Below, piece by piece: positions 18,192 to 27,110 of a stretch of DNA of 64,000 nucleotides. The position numbers and the translations under genes are program-made. This stretch comes from Burkholderiales bacterium (lineage in GTDB: Bacteria; Pseudomonadota; Gammaproteobacteria; Burkholderiales; Burkholderiaceae_C): the NCBI GenBank assembly GCA_003963115.1, contig RXJQ01000044.1, positions 1-64,000 of the forward strand, read 5' to 3'. A model generated the notes under the pieces. It worked only from the letters and a program-made list of their open reading frames with translations. It ran no database searches and had not been told where the DNA came from. Every line of letters begins with the position of its first letter. Position 1 is the first letter of the stretch.

Positions 18192-18210
18192 AATGTGCAT
18201 AATGCACATT
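18192..18210. promoter_or_regulatory. Perfect palindromic operator candidate
   Basis: AATGTGCAT-A-ATGCACATT is a 9-bp perfect inverted repeat around a single base, about 40 bp before the next gene. The spacing suits a dimeric helix-turn-helix repressor; the cognate protein is not evident. Confidence 0.45.
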
Positions 18211-18250
18211 CAAAAGAAGGTCAACTTACCACGCAGACAAGATCGACTGG

Positions 18251-18733
18251 ATGATGAAAGCCTCTCGAAAGACGTCATTGGCAACATGGGACGCCTGGAT
18301 GGACAGAAAAAGATCCATGTTTCATGAAGACCGCCCGACCTACGGACTGGACCTGGACCCAGCCCGACGGTTCGACATGTCGCTGTTCGAAATCAACGAG
18401 CAGATTGCCTGGCTTGCCTCGGCCCAGGACCTCCCTTTGAGCACCAGCCGGGACATCGCGCTGTTGCTGCGCCCTTCGCCTGTCGTGAACATGCCGCTTA
18501 TCAACCCCTTTCCGTCTGAAGCGTTCTTGAAGCTGCGGGAAGTGAAGGAGGTGGGTGAACTGGTGGCTTACCGCAACAGCCTGGTGGCACAGGCCGTCCA
18601 GGAGCTAGGCCAACTCGCGACGAGGCAGATTGCCGACCAGGTCGAGGAAAAACTGGAGCGGATGGGCATCTACCCGGACGCCTATGGCCACCTGGCCTAT
18701 CGGCATTTGCTGGTGACGAGTAGGTGGGCCTGA
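18251..18733 (+). CDS. Hypothetical protein
   Basis: The product has 160 residues, soluble, mainly helical in its C-terminal half (VKEVGELVAYRNSLVAQAVQELGQLATRQIADQVEEKLERMGI). No family or motif recognised. Start ATG 18251 has an alternative two codons inside (MM). A 9-bp palindrome lies just upstream, suggesting repression by a DNA-binding dimer. It converges with the hybrid kinase gene. Confidence 0.55.
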   Translation: MMKASRKTSLATWDAWMDRKRSMFHEDRPTYGLDLDPARRFDMSLFEINEQIAWLASAQDLPLSTSRDIALLLRPSPVVNMPLINPFPSEAFLKLREVKEVGELVAYRNSLVAQAVQELGQLATRQIADQVEEKLERMGIYPDAYGHLAYRHLLVTSRWA

Positions 18734-18820
18734 TAGGCGCTTCGCGCCGACATCCATGCGGGGATCTGCCGCCTCAGAGCGACCGGCCACCCGAACCGCG
18801 CATGCAAACCTACCTGTCGA

Positions 18821-21688
18821 TCAACTCTCGTCCAACGCAAGAATTTCATCGACCAGCTCGCTGCACTTCGCGGCCACATCGGAAACCAGCTGTTGAACTA
18901 CGCCGATTGATCGCGATTGGCGGACGGCGATTTCCAGCTCGGCCAGCAGCGCCTGCAAGGCCGTCGCGCCGATCGAACCCGAGGCACCTTTGAGAGAATG
19001 GATCAAGGCCAGCGCGGCGGCTGGCTCGCTCGATGACAGTCTGGACCGGATCGACTCGATTTCTGGCTGAGCCTGCTTGGCGAACTCACGCAGCAACCTG
19101 GCGTAGCTAGCAACTTTGCCATTGAGCAGATGTAGTCCATAGGCTGCGTCGACCGCGTTAAGTTGCCTCAGACGCAACTCCAGATCGGCGTCAGTCGCCT
19201 TGTCGAGCGCACCCTGAAATTCATCCCATGAATCGGGTTCAGGTGGCCGCTTCGGCAGCCAGCGCAACAAGGCCCTGAACAGCGCATTAGGCTCCACTGG
19301 CTTGACAACAAAGTCGTTCATACCGGCTTGCAAGCACATCTCCCTATCCTCGCTGAACGCGTTGGCCGTCAGCCCGACAATGGGGCGTGTGGCCCAGTTC
19401 GCAAGCCTGCGTATGCTGCGTGTGGCCGTCAGACCATCCAACACGGGCATCTGCATATCCATCAAGATCAAGTCGTACACATGTGCCCGTGCCATGTCGA
19501 TGGCCACCTGACCATTGTTTGCGCAGTCCACGTCCAGGCCCACCCCCAGCAGCAGCTCTGTGGCAACCTCGCGATTGATGGCGTTGTCCTCCACCAGCAG
19601 CACACGCGCACCGCCATGCCGACGCCTCAGCTGCTCTTCTGGCCCAAAAGCCACGGCAGCAGGCACCACCGATACCGGCATTGGCCCGCGCCCACGGCCC
19701 AGCCGAGCCGTGAACCAGAACGTGGAACCTTCACCGGGTACGCTGTGGACGCCAACCTCCCCGCCCATCAACTGCGCCAGATGCTTGGTGATGGCCAGCC
19801 CCAGCCCAGAGCCCCCCGGTACACGCGTGATCGATGTGTCCGCCTGTTCGAACGCATTGAACAGGCGAGGCAATGTGTCAGCCGCGATGCCTGATCCCGT
19901 GTCCTGCACTTCGAAGCGCACGAGCAGGCCCGTCGCGCTTTGATCGACCAGTACCGCTCGCAGTATGATGCAGCCCTTCTCGGTGAACTTGACAGCGTTG
20001 CTGGCATAGTTGAGCAGCGCTTGCCCCAGCCGCGTCACATCGCCATGCAACCACAGCGGCACGGAGTCGAGATCCACTTGCACCGTGAGCCCCTTGCCTC
20101 GTGCCTGCTCGCCAATGATGGATTGCACGTTGTCGAACAGTGCCAGCAGATGAAGGTCGGTCTGAGCAAGCCTGAGGCCGCCGGCTTCGATCTTGGAGAG
20201 ATCCAAGATGTCGTTGACGACCGAAAGCAGATGGCGGGCCGCAACGTCGATCTTGCCCAATCGATCGGCCTGTTCAGGAGTCGCCCCGGTACGCTGAAGC
20301 AGGTTGGACAGGCCAATGATGGCATTCAGCGGTGTACGGATCTCGTGGCTCATGTTGGCCAGGAAGGCTGACTTGGTGCGCGTGGCTTCTTCTGCGGCCA
20401 GCCGCGCCTGTTCGGTCTTTTCGCGTAACTCGGTCACGTCCCGTAGCACAGCGGTGTAGAGGCGCTTGCCGTCCACATCCACTTTCGAAATCGACACCTC
20501 GACAGGAAAATGCTGCCCGTTGGACCGCACGGCGTTCACGGACCTCGCCCTGCCCATGGGCCGTTTGACATCTGTACTGGCACCGAACGCCTGCACGAAC
20601 CCGCTGTGGCTGGCCCAGGCAGATTGAGGCAGTAATGGCTCCAGCGTGCGCCCCACCATGTCGCCACTGCGACGCGCGAACATTTCTTCTGCCGCCGGAT
20701 TGAACAGTACGATCCGCTGCTCATCATCCAGCACGATGACCGCGTCCATGACTGAGCGGATGATGGCCCCGAATTTCAACTCCTGGGTGCGCAGATCCCG
20801 CTGGATCGCACTGCGCTCAAGCTCGCTCACGCGCAAGGCATTTGCAGTACGCCAGACCAGCACCGCGAACAGCAGAGAACTGATCACCGTGAGGAACGCC
20901 ATGCCGAAGGTGCCATGAAACAGGCCATTGCGTTCGGCTTGTACGAGCAACCAGCCCAGGATGATCGGCACACAAAGCACATAGGGCAGGAGCCTGCGGG
21001 CCGCCAGACCACCCGCAGTCTTGTCGACAATGAGCCTCATCATGCCTTCCGTAGGCCTGGCTAGCAACGTCCCGAGACTGAGCAAGATAAATCCAACGGC
21101 CGTGTGCAGCGCGACGCTCGAATAGGCGCCCAGGCCGTATAGCGCCTCGACACCAAAGGCATAACCCACGCATGCGAGCAGGCCGATCAGTCCTTGCCCC
21201 ACCGCCGCAGTTTGCGACACGTAGCGCCAAGTCCTGGCATTCAGGAGCATCACAGCCACGCCCCCACACAACAGTGCCACCGTGGTGGCCTTCGCCATTC
21301 GCCCCGGAGGCGCACGGCTGATCGGGTCGGGATCGACATGAAACAGCAACTGGTCGATGTGCAGATCCAGCCCCCACACATACTCGACCAGCGTGATCAA
21401 AGCAATCAGAACCCCGCATCCAGCCAGCACGATGGACGCGAGCTGTGCCGCGCGCGTCACGATCGGTGTGCTCAATGCGGCCAACGCGACGCCGGTCAAC
21501 AGGAGGCAAAGGGCCGTATTGGGCTTCATGGAGGCCAAGCCCGGCAGTACCTGCCTAAGAGACGGATTGTCAAGCGCCCAGCCAAGCAGGACCGCAAAGC
21601 CCAATAGCGAGACAACAACCCCGCACATCCGGCCCATGCGCTGGCATCTTTCCGCCAAAGAGGCATCCAGATCATTGATTGAGGTCAT
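18821..21688 (-). CDS. Hybrid sensor histidine kinase with PAS, receiver and HPt domains
   Basis: The product has 955 residues. Seven to eight transmembrane helices (residues ~20–290) form an integral sensor. A PAS domain follows ([25 protein letters not shown], ~305–420), then HisKA with [16 protein letters not shown], the HATPase domain ([20 protein letters not shown]), a receiver domain (VLLVEDN...[13 protein letters not shown]...VVKPVEP) and a C-terminal HPt domain with [14 protein letters not shown]. This is a complete intramolecular phosphorelay lacking only a response regulator, which must be encoded elsewhere. Start ATG 21688 lies eight bases after AGGG; an upstream GTG would add three residues. 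Confidence 0.9.
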   Translation of the reverse strand: MTSINDLDASLAERCQRMGRMCGVVVSLLGFAVLLGWALDNPSLRQVLPGLASMKPNTALCLLLTGVALAALSTPIVTRAAQLASIVLAGCGVLIALITLVEYVWGLDLHIDQLLFHVDPDPISRAPPGRMAKATTVALLCGGVAVMLLNARTWRYVSQTAAVGQGLIGLLACVGYAFGVEALYGLGAYSSVALHTAVGFILLSLGTLLARPTEGMMRLIVDKTAGGLAARRLLPYVLCVPIILGWLLVQAERNGLFHGTFGMAFLTVISSLLFAVLVWRTANALRVSELERSAIQRDLRTQELKFGAIIRSVMDAVIVLDDEQRIVLFNPAAEEMFARRSGDMVGRTLEPLLPQSAWASHSGFVQAFGASTDVKRPMGRARSVNAVRSNGQHFPVEVSISKVDVDGKRLYTAVLRDVTELREKTEQARLAAEEATRTKSAFLANMSHEIRTPLNAIIGLSNLLQRTGATPEQADRLGKIDVAARHLLSVVNDILDLSKIEAGGLRLAQTDLHLLALFDNVQSIIGEQARGKGLTVQVDLDSVPLWLHGDVTRLGQALLNYASNAVKFTEKGCIILRAVLVDQSATGLLVRFEVQDTGSGIAADTLPRLFNAFEQADTSITRVPGGSGLGLAITKHLAQLMGGEVGVHSVPGEGSTFWFTARLGRGRGPMPVSVVPAAVAFGPEEQLRRRHGGARVLLVEDNAINREVATELLLGVGLDVDCANNGQVAIDMARAHVYDLILMDMQMPVLDGLTATRSIRRLANWATRPIVGLTANAFSEDREMCLQAGMNDFVVKPVEPNALFRALLRWLPKRPPEPDSWDEFQGALDKATDADLELRLRQLNAVDAAYGLHLLNGKVASYARLLREFAKQAQPEIESIRSRLSSSEPAAALALIHSLKGASGSIGATALQALLAELEIAVRQSRSIGVVQQLVSDVAAKCSELVDEILALDES

Positions 21689-21779
21689 GATTTTCACCCT
21701 AAGGGTGAACCGCCCTGCTGAACTTGCGCCAAATCAAAGGCGGTGAAAGTATTTGGGGCACATCGACAAGGCGAAAGCG

Positions 21780-22646
21780 CTATCTCGTATCGGTAGACAG
21801 CGCGTCCGGGCAATGCCAAGGCAAGAAGATGCCCAGGCTGTCATTGGACACGGCGCGGCTGTGTATCACCGGGGGCTGCGCGACCACCTCGCCATACAGA
21901 CTGGCGAACGGTACATCGGCGGCATCGCGCCCCGTGCCAATGCGCACAAAGCCCATGGGAATCGCCGTGCCTGACGGGTCGAAGATGTACCAGCCCCCTT
22001 CCAGGTAGACCTCCACATAGGCGTGGAAATCGGGCGGCCCCAGCGCCGGATCTGCGCCCCAGTCGGTGCCTGTAGTGAAGCGTGCCGGGATACACAGGGC
22101 ACGGCACAGCGCAATCATCAAGTGGGCGAAGTCCCGGCACACACCCAGGCCGCTGTCCAAGGTCTCCACGGCCGAGGTGTTGCTGTTGGACGTATTGGCC
22201 GTGAAGCTCACCCGCTGCCACACCCAATCCCGGATGGCCTGCGCACGCCGGTAACCCCGAGGCAGCATCCCGAACTGGGCCATGGCCAGTTGCGAGAACT
22301 GGTCGGACTGGCAGTAACGACTGGGATTGAGGTAGGTCAGCGTGTCGAACGGCAATTGCGCCACGGGCACTTCGGCCAAGAGATCAGGCATCACCCGATG
22401 GTGATGCACATCCACCGTGGCATGGTGCTGCAACTGCAGCAGGCCAGGCCTGGCGCGCAGCCTCATGAACCGGGAGCCCGTGGCCGGATCCGTGTACATC
22501 TGGGGCACCAGGCCCTGGTTGGTCTGGAGACGCTCTTGCGAAACGGTCTGCCTCGCCATATGGGCCGCGTGGATGTTGAAGATCAGGTCTGCGCCGTCAA
22601 GGCCGATCTGGTACTGGAGTGCAATGTGGTGTTCGATGCGGGTCAT
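21780..22646 (-). CDS. Transglutaminase-like cysteine protease family protein
   Basis: The product has 288 residues. An N-terminal beta-rich domain (RIEHHIALQYQIG) is followed by a transglutaminase core with the catalytic triad: Cys in SGLGVCRDFAHLMIALCRALCIPARF, His in PDFHAYVEVYL and Asp in GWYIFDPSG. This is the standard architecture of bacterial transglutaminase-like proteins with an N-terminal Bact_transglu_N region, some of which act as peptidases. It is the last core gene before the integrative element. The start ATG 22646 is chosen by domain match; the ribosome site is weak. Confidence 0.85.
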   Translation of the reverse strand: MTRIEHHIALQYQIGLDGADLIFNIHAAHMARQTVSQERLQTNQGLVPQMYTDPATGSRFMRLRARPGLLQLQHHATVDVHHHRVMPDLLAEVPVAQLPFDTLTYLNPSRYCQSDQFSQLAMAQFGMLPRGYRRAQAIRDWVWQRVSFTANTSNSNTSAVETLDSGLGVCRDFAHLMIALCRALCIPARFTTGTDWGADPALGPPDFHAYVEVYLEGGWYIFDPSGTAIPMGFVRIGTGRDAADVPFASLYGEVVAQPPVIHSRAVSNDSLGIFLPWHCPDALSTDTR

Positions 22647-22876
22647 TGGGGGGGTGCCGCCGGTCGAACTTCGGGCACGTCCTTTTGTGGCAAGAGTAAT
22701 GGGCGACGATGATGGAAAGGCAAAAGCCTGAACCGTGCCGGCGTGTGATTCACCAGGACGATCATCTCTGCTTGCATTTTGCGCGCCACACATGCCGGAC
22801 GCTTCATGGAGAGGACATGGCGGACCATGTCGCTGGCCGTCGCGGTGACGTTCGAGGCAAGCGAGGAGGTCAGAAT
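22647..22876. other. Intergenic upstream of the transglutaminase gene
   Basis: No coding sequence is supported here. It presumably holds the promoter of the minus-strand transglutaminase gene. The stretch from here to 23,080 without a gene also includes a terminator and the left attachment site, listed separately. Confidence 0.5.
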
Positions 22877-22909
22877 GAAAAAGGGACCAGCCGTTGAAGC
22901 TGATCCCTT
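22877..22909 (-). terminator. Original tRNA-Lys terminator, now separated from the tRNA
   Basis: On the minus strand AAGGGATCAGC...GCTGGTCCCTT (10 of 11 pairs) is followed by a T-run. It sits eight bases beyond the CCA end of the tRNA-Lys remnant, exactly where the host tRNA transcript would have ended before the element inserted. Confidence 0.75.
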
Positions 22910-22917
22910 CTGAATGT

Positions 22918-22962
22918 TGGTGGGCCCTGAGTGACTCGAACACTCGACCAACGGATTAAGAG
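22918..22962 (-). other. attL: 3' fragment of tRNA-Lys left by element integration
   Basis: On the minus strand this is the 3' part of a tRNA-Lys: half of the anticodon loop and arm, the variable region, a complete T arm and the acceptor strand ending CCA. The last 18 bases (22945–22962) are identical to 55444–55461 in the intact tRNA-Lys(CTT). The T-stem differs from the intact gene by paired changes (GAGTG/CACTC versus GTAGG/CCTAC), so this is the original host 3' end displaced by the element. A palindrome GACGCT-C-AGCGTC begins at the edge of the repeat. Confidence 0.88.
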
Positions 22963-23080
22963 ACGCTCAGCGTCCCCAATAACCCTTTTAAAATCAACCA
23001 CTTGCGGCGCTTGCCACCCCGCATCCCAGCCTCGCCAAGGCACAATCCTGGCACAGTCAGCCTGAGCTTGGCACAAGCTG

Positions 23081-23368
23081 CTAAAGATCGCCGAAGGCAC
23101 GCTTGGCGGCGTGCTTCATGTACAGCTCGTCGATCGCCTGCTTGAGCAGTTCGGAATTGTCGAGGCTTAGCCGGGCCCGTAGCACGGCAACCTTTTCGAC
23201 CGTCTCGACGGCGAAGTAACCACCGATGTGCTTGAGGCCCGCACGCGATGGCGCGGCCTGCCCCTTCCACTCGTCCACCTGTCGCACGGGCGCGGGCGGC
23301 TCCGTCTGCAGCTCGTGCGCCATGTTCTGCAGGAAGTCCGCCGCCTTGTTCTTGCGTGCGCCGCTCAT
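23081..23368 (-). CDS. Small ParB-like partition protein
   Basis: The product has 95 residues, translated from ATG 23368, whose four first bases overlap the parA stop (ATGA). The C-terminal half (VEKVAVLRARLSLDNSELLKQAIDELYMKHA) has a ribbon-helix-helix-like pattern. A small DNA-binding protein directly after a ParA ATPase is the usual arrangement of type Ib plasmid partition systems, where it binds a centromere and stimulates ParA. The name rests on gene order and length, not on a recognised sequence signature. Confidence 0.6.
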   Translation of the reverse strand: MSGARKNKAADFLQNMAHELQTEPPAPVRQVDEWKGQAAPSRAGLKHIGGYFAVETVEKVAVLRARLSLDNSELLKQAIDELYMKHAAKRAFGDL

Positions 23369-24039
23369 GCCACTTCTCCCTTCTTGTGCACAGTTGCACC
23401 TGTGCCCATTTGCAGGATGGCAGCGAGCCAATCCCACAACAGTTCCACCTCGGTAGCGGCAACGCCGTCCGGTTCGTTCTCCTGCGCGGTCAGGCCCTTG
23501 ATGCTGGCGAGCCGATGCGCGTCATAGCGATGCAGCACAACGGGTGCCATTGGCAGACCAATCGTTTCGAGCACCGCGCGCGCCGTGTCCTCGTGGCTGC
23601 GGCTGTTCGGGGTCGCAAAATTGAGGATGCCGAAGCCGCGCTTGCCCATGCGCCGCAACATGCTCGACGTGCGCAACACGCCTTCATAGGCGTCCTGGTC
23701 GTTCCAGAACGGGATAAGAACTACGTCGGCAGCCTCGACGGCAGCCAGGGCCTCGCTGCTGCGTCCGGGTGGCGTGTCGATGAAGGCAAGGTCGCACCCT
23801 GCCCGTTTGGCTTTGCCCAACTCGTCGGCCAGGTCAGCTTCTGTCGTGAAGCGGGCCAGCGGCAGCGGCTTGCCCTGTTGGCTGGCGCGGCGCTTTGACC
23901 AGCTCTCCGCGTTCTGCTGCGTGTCCATGTCGAGCATGACGACATTGAAACCGGCGGCGGTCGCGGCGGTCGCGAGGCTTTTGGTTAGCGTCGTCTTGCC
24001 GACGCCGCCCTTGTTGATCGTGATAGCTATGGTTTGCAT
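23365..24039 (-). CDS. parA: ParA-family partition ATPase
   Basis: The product has 224 residues. The deviant Walker A motif KGGVGKTT is at residues ~10–17, with Walker A' LDMDTQQNAESWSKRR and the Walker B-type AFIDTPPG. It lacks the N-terminal HTH of type Ia ParA, so it is the short type. It would segregate the excised circular form or stabilise the element. Start ATG 24039 lies inside a TGCATGTGCAC repeat. The C-terminus (TGATVHKKG) is encoded by another copy of the dispersed GTGCAC repeat. Confidence 0.88.
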   Translation of the reverse strand: MQTIAITINKGGVGKTTLTKSLATAATAAGFNVVMLDMDTQQNAESWSKRRASQQGKPLPLARFTTEADLADELGKAKRAGCDLAFIDTPPGRSSEALAAVEAADVVLIPFWNDQDAYEGVLRTSSMLRRMGKRGFGILNFATPNSRSHEDTARAVLETIGLPMAPVVLHRYDAHRLASIKGLTAQENEPDGVAATEVELLWDWLAAILQMGTGATVHKKGEVA

Positions 24040-24161
24040 GTGCACCTTCTCCGAATCGCACACTTGCAAACGTGCACAAGGGCACAGCGCCAGGCAAGGA
24101 GAAAAACACCTGCGCACAACGGCACCGCTGCATAGTTGCAGTCCTGCACCTGTGCACAATT
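24040..24161. repeat. Cluster of TGCAC/GTGCAC repeats upstream of parA
   Basis: The 120-bp region between parA and the next gene carries repeated TTGCA, TGCACCTGTGCACAA and GTGCACAAGGGCAC motifs (for example 24063–24085 and 24131–24161). Related copies lie at 23384–23407, 24407–24451 and 26059–26083. They are candidate iterons or a centromere for the Rep or Par proteins. Confidence 0.55.
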
Positions 24162-24166
24162 AGCCG

Positions 24167-24562
24167 ATGCCTTGCCCCGATGCTGTTGCCGCGCTGGTCG
24201 AGCTGGTCACGGCCATACGCCATGAGCTTCGGCACGGCGACGACGAAGCAGAAGCGATGATTGCGCCGGGGGCATGTCTCGACTGTGGTGGCGCGTTCTT
24301 GTATCCGTTTCGCGGCGAAGCCATGCCGGGCAGTGGCATGTGCAGACACTGCGGGCGCGTTGAGCTGGTCGCGCGGCGGCTTCGGTCATCGCTCCAAGCG
24401 GTGCGGTGCATAGCTGCACTTGTGCACGCCTGCACCATTGCACAACGGCACACGGGCAAGGCGCTGCCGTTGCTGCATTCCTTCTTCGCCAAGCATCGCC
24501 GCCGTGAGGCGGCGCGATTTGCCCAAACGGTTGTGCGGCGGCATGAGCCGCGCACCGATTGA
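24167..24562 (+). CDS. Small zinc-ribbon protein
   Basis: The predicted product has 131 residues. Residues ~35–70 contain CLDCGGAF...MCRHCGRVEL, a four-cysteine zinc ribbon similar to those of three other small proteins on this element. The C-terminal third overlaps a cluster of GTGCAC repeats and is rich in Cys, His and Arg, so the true gene may be shorter or the tail may be unconstrained. Divergent from parA and convergent with the Rep gene. Function unknown. Confidence 0.45.
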   Translation: MPCPDAVAALVELVTAIRHELRHGDDEAEAMIAPGACLDCGGAFLYPFRGEAMPGSGMCRHCGRVELVARRLRSSLQAVRCIAALVHACTIAQRHTGKALPLLHSFFAKHRRREAARFAQTVVRRHEPRTD

Positions 24563-24570
24563 GCCTTCGG

Positions 24571-25344
24571 CTACGTTTGAACTGTCGTCTGCACCTGTAG
24601 ACAAAGCTTAGGTATGGGTTCTTTGCAGGGCGTGCACTCCGGAGAAAGCATGGCTTCGCGATCGTTCAAGGTCGAAAACAGCGATGCCAGCGCCGCCGCC
24701 AGCTTGTCGCGCGGGTCATCGGCCAGACGGGACAGGATGTTCACGACGTTGTCGCCCTCGGCCTGCGCGCTGCGGGCTTGCTCGATCAGTGCGGGCAGGG
24801 GCGGCACCGCGCCCCATTCCGTGGGGTGCATCGCCGGTTCGGGCGGTTCGCGATAGCCGCGCCACTGCGACGGCGGCAGGACAGCATAGGCATTCGTTTC
24901 CTGCTGCAGCATGAAGCGCCCGGCGGCGTCGCGGTTTTCCTGTGCCCGGCGCAGCCAATGCAGCATGCCCAGGGCCTTCAGGCGCTGCAGCGCCGTCGCG
25001 ACCGCGCGCCGGGAAACGCCGCTGCGCTTCGCGATGCCTTCATAGGACGGGTCGAGCTGGCCGGTGCGGTAGTTCAGAAACTCGAACAGCAGCGCGTGCA
25101 GAACGGCAAGGGCCGTGCGTCCGATCGCGCCCCCGTGTCTGCCGCGCTCGTGCGTTGCGCGGTCGAAAGCGCGCGCCTTGTGCCAGATTCGCGCGGCCTG
25201 CTTCTTGGGCAAGGGGCGGTAGGCGACGCTGCGCGTCGTGCTGTCGCGCCAGACGCGCCAGGCGGCATAGGTCTTGCCGCCGTTGAACATGGGTAGGCCG
25301 GGGATGAGTTCCCCAATGGCGTAAGCCGCTCTTTTTCTAGGCAT
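24571..25344 (-). CDS. Replication initiator-like protein with winged helix
   Basis: The product has 257 residues. Basic N-terminus, then a helix-turn-helix around residues 105–135 (YEGIAKRSGVSRRAVATALQRLKALGML), the layout of plasmid RepA/replication-initiator winged-helix proteins found beside parA on IncP-like and integrative elements. It would allow the circular form to replicate or regulate its copy number. The gene reads towards parA with repeats between and inside them. The assignment is by gene position and HTH; no Rep catalytic motif is visible. Confidence 0.6.
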   Translation of the reverse strand: MPRKRAAYAIGELIPGLPMFNGGKTYAAWRVWRDSTTRSVAYRPLPKKQAARIWHKARAFDRATHERGRHGGAIGRTALAVLHALLFEFLNYRTGQLDPSYEGIAKRSGVSRRAVATALQRLKALGMLHWLRRAQENRDAAGRFMLQQETNAYAVLPPSQWRGYREPPEPAMHPTEWGAVPPLPALIEQARSAQAEGDNVVNILSRLADDPRDKLAAALASLFSTLNDREAMLSPECTPCKEPIPKLCLQVQTTVQT

Positions 25345-25662
25345 GGTTCCTCCGTAGCTTGCCGCAGCAAGCCGCCGGAGAGGCCGGAATTCGGCGCGAG
25401 TTCACCCGTGGCAAGATTCCTCTTGCAATCGGGCCTGATTTCGGGGAAGCTGGTTTTGCGCAATCAGTTCCTCCGACCTCGGTCGGTATGCACGGCCCGC
25501 CTCTGGCGGGCTTTGCTGTTTCTGGGGTTCGTGTTCTCCCATTGCGTGATGCCCGTTGCGAATCAACCGGCTAGAAGCAAACTTGCATCAAATGCCCCGC
25601 ACAGTCGAGAGTCCATGCAATGCAGCGCATGACCGGCTAGTGCCAGCCATGCGACCGCATGT
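25345..25662. other. Intergenic between Rep-like and ArdC genes
   Basis: No gene is supported in this 318-bp stretch. It is less GC-rich than its flanks and contains a short hairpin (CCCGCCTCTGGCGGG near 25497). It is a reasonable place for the promoter of the Rep-like gene and possibly an origin, but no iteron array is obvious here. Confidence 0.4.
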
Positions 25663-26559
25663 TCACGCTGCCGCCTGCTTCGGCTCGACCAACTGGTGCA
25701 GATAGTCGGCGGCACGTTGTGCTTGCGAGGCGGCGGTGAAAATCGCGTGGCTATCCTTCTTCAGCACCTGCAGCCAGTGCGCCAGATAGGCGGCATGGTC
25801 GTCGCGTGGCTCCGGCGTGATGCCGAGATCGGCGCAGAGGAAGGCGCTGCCCATTTCGGCGATCAGTTCCTCGGCCGCATACGCGTTGTCGCCGAACCGC
25901 TTGCCCAGCTCGCGCGCCAGCCGTGATCGGTGCGAAGTCCAATGCACTGTCTCATGGGCTCGCGTGGCAACGTAGCTTTCGGCGTCGCGGAAGCTCTCGC
26001 GCGGCGGCAACTGGATGATGTCCCGGGCAGGGGCGTAGAAGGCGCGATTGCCGCCATGTTGCACGGCTGCACCTGTGCACAAGAAGAACGCTTCGGCCTG
26101 CGGGATGGGCTCGATCAGGCGAGGGGCCTCTGCTGTGGCGTAGAAGTGCGCCGGCAAGCCTTCGACTTGCTGAACGTTGAACACGGTGTAACCCTTCATA
26201 AACGGAATATGCCGCTCGCTCTCTTGGCCCTGCTCGTCGGTCTCGGTCTTGGTGTAGCGGTCGGCATAGACGACGAGGGAACCATGCTCACCCTTGCGGA
26301 CCTGCCCGCCGAGCGTGGCGGCCTGCTTGTAGGTGATCCAGATCGGCGCGTTGTAGCCCTTGCCCTGGGCCTCGCCCCACAGCAGCAGGACGTTGACGCC
26401 GCGATAAGGCTGCCCGTTGGCGCGCAGCGGTCGCGAGATGCGGCCGGCGGCATGTTCGGCGTTCCACGGCTTCAGCCAGGGCCGGACGCCCTGCTCCAGG
26501 TCGGCAACGATCTTCGCGGTGACGCGGGTATAGACATCGGTACGGGGTTCGGTCTTCAT
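25663..26559 (-). CDS. ardC: ArdC-type antirestriction protein
   Basis: The product has 298 residues. An N-terminal ssDNA-binding domain (DVYTRVTAKIVADLEQGVRPWLKPWN, NGQPYRGVNVLLLW) is joined to a zincin-like metallopeptidase domain with the zinc motif HETVH (TRAHETVHWTSH) and downstream EELIAEMGSAFLCADLGI. ArdC proteins shield incoming single-stranded or hemimethylated DNA from host restriction during conjugation. Start ATG 26559; the longer frame is GC-rich leader. The stretch FLCTGAAVQHGG is encoded by one of the dispersed CTGTGCACAAGAAG repeats. Confidence 0.88.
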   Translation of the reverse strand: MKTEPRTDVYTRVTAKIVADLEQGVRPWLKPWNAEHAAGRISRPLRANGQPYRGVNVLLLWGEAQGKGYNAPIWITYKQAATLGGQVRKGEHGSLVVYADRYTKTETDEQGQESERHIPFMKGYTVFNVQQVEGLPAHFYATAEAPRLIEPIPQAEAFFLCTGAAVQHGGNRAFYAPARDIIQLPPRESFRDAESYVATRAHETVHWTSHRSRLARELGKRFGDNAYAAEELIAEMGSAFLCADLGITPEPRDDHAAYLAHWLQVLKKDSHAIFTAASQAQRAADYLHQLVEPKQAAA

Positions 26560-27110
26560 GGTCTGGCTCCTAAATCGGCTGTGAGGCTCAGCACTGCGCT
26601 GTGCTGGGCCTCTGGCCGCCGCCGAGGTCGGGGAGGCAAGGAGCAAGGGCGAATGGCGGGGAGGGGCATCGCCCTCCTGCACAAGCCGCAGGCGCGGAAG
26701 GTGGGGACACCCCGTCAGGCGGGCGCAGCCTTCACCCTTGCGCCGCGCCTGGGGCAGCGCCCCGTAGCCTGTCTTCCGGCACGACTGGAAGGCGCAGCCT
26801 TGCTGCCGTGCCTTCGTCGCCGGGCGGGCGGTGCCGTACCCGGCATGGCCTGTCCCTCACGGCATGGGCGTGAGCCGATGCCGCCGACTACGGGGTTATG
26901 CGCCAGGGATCGTCACCGATAGGCCGGGACCACGGCCCGGTCCGCTTCAGCGGATAGAGCCCGGCCGGTCGGCGTTCACCCGGACCGGGGCGCCGAAGAC
27001 TGTCGGCTAGGATTGTTCGAGCGGCGCGCTTGCATGACGCTGCACTCCCGGTTGACGGCAAACCCGTCGGCTGCGAATGTCCACCAGGCCGGAGGAAGGG
27101 AAAGCACCAC
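26560..27110. other. Long noncoding leader between ArdC and the defence block
   Basis: This 551-bp very GC-rich gap separates divergent genes, so it carries promoters for both. It contains several short GC-rich inverted repeats (for example GGCATGG...CCGATGCC-type arms near 26840–26890) but no open frame with gene-like composition. The strong ribosome site GGAGGAAGGG at 27091–27100 belongs to the next gene. Confidence 0.45.

Noticed and set aside
22918-22962. Possible complete third tRNA-Lys
   Set aside because: Only the 3' part is present; no D arm, 5' acceptor strand or complete anticodon stem to pair.
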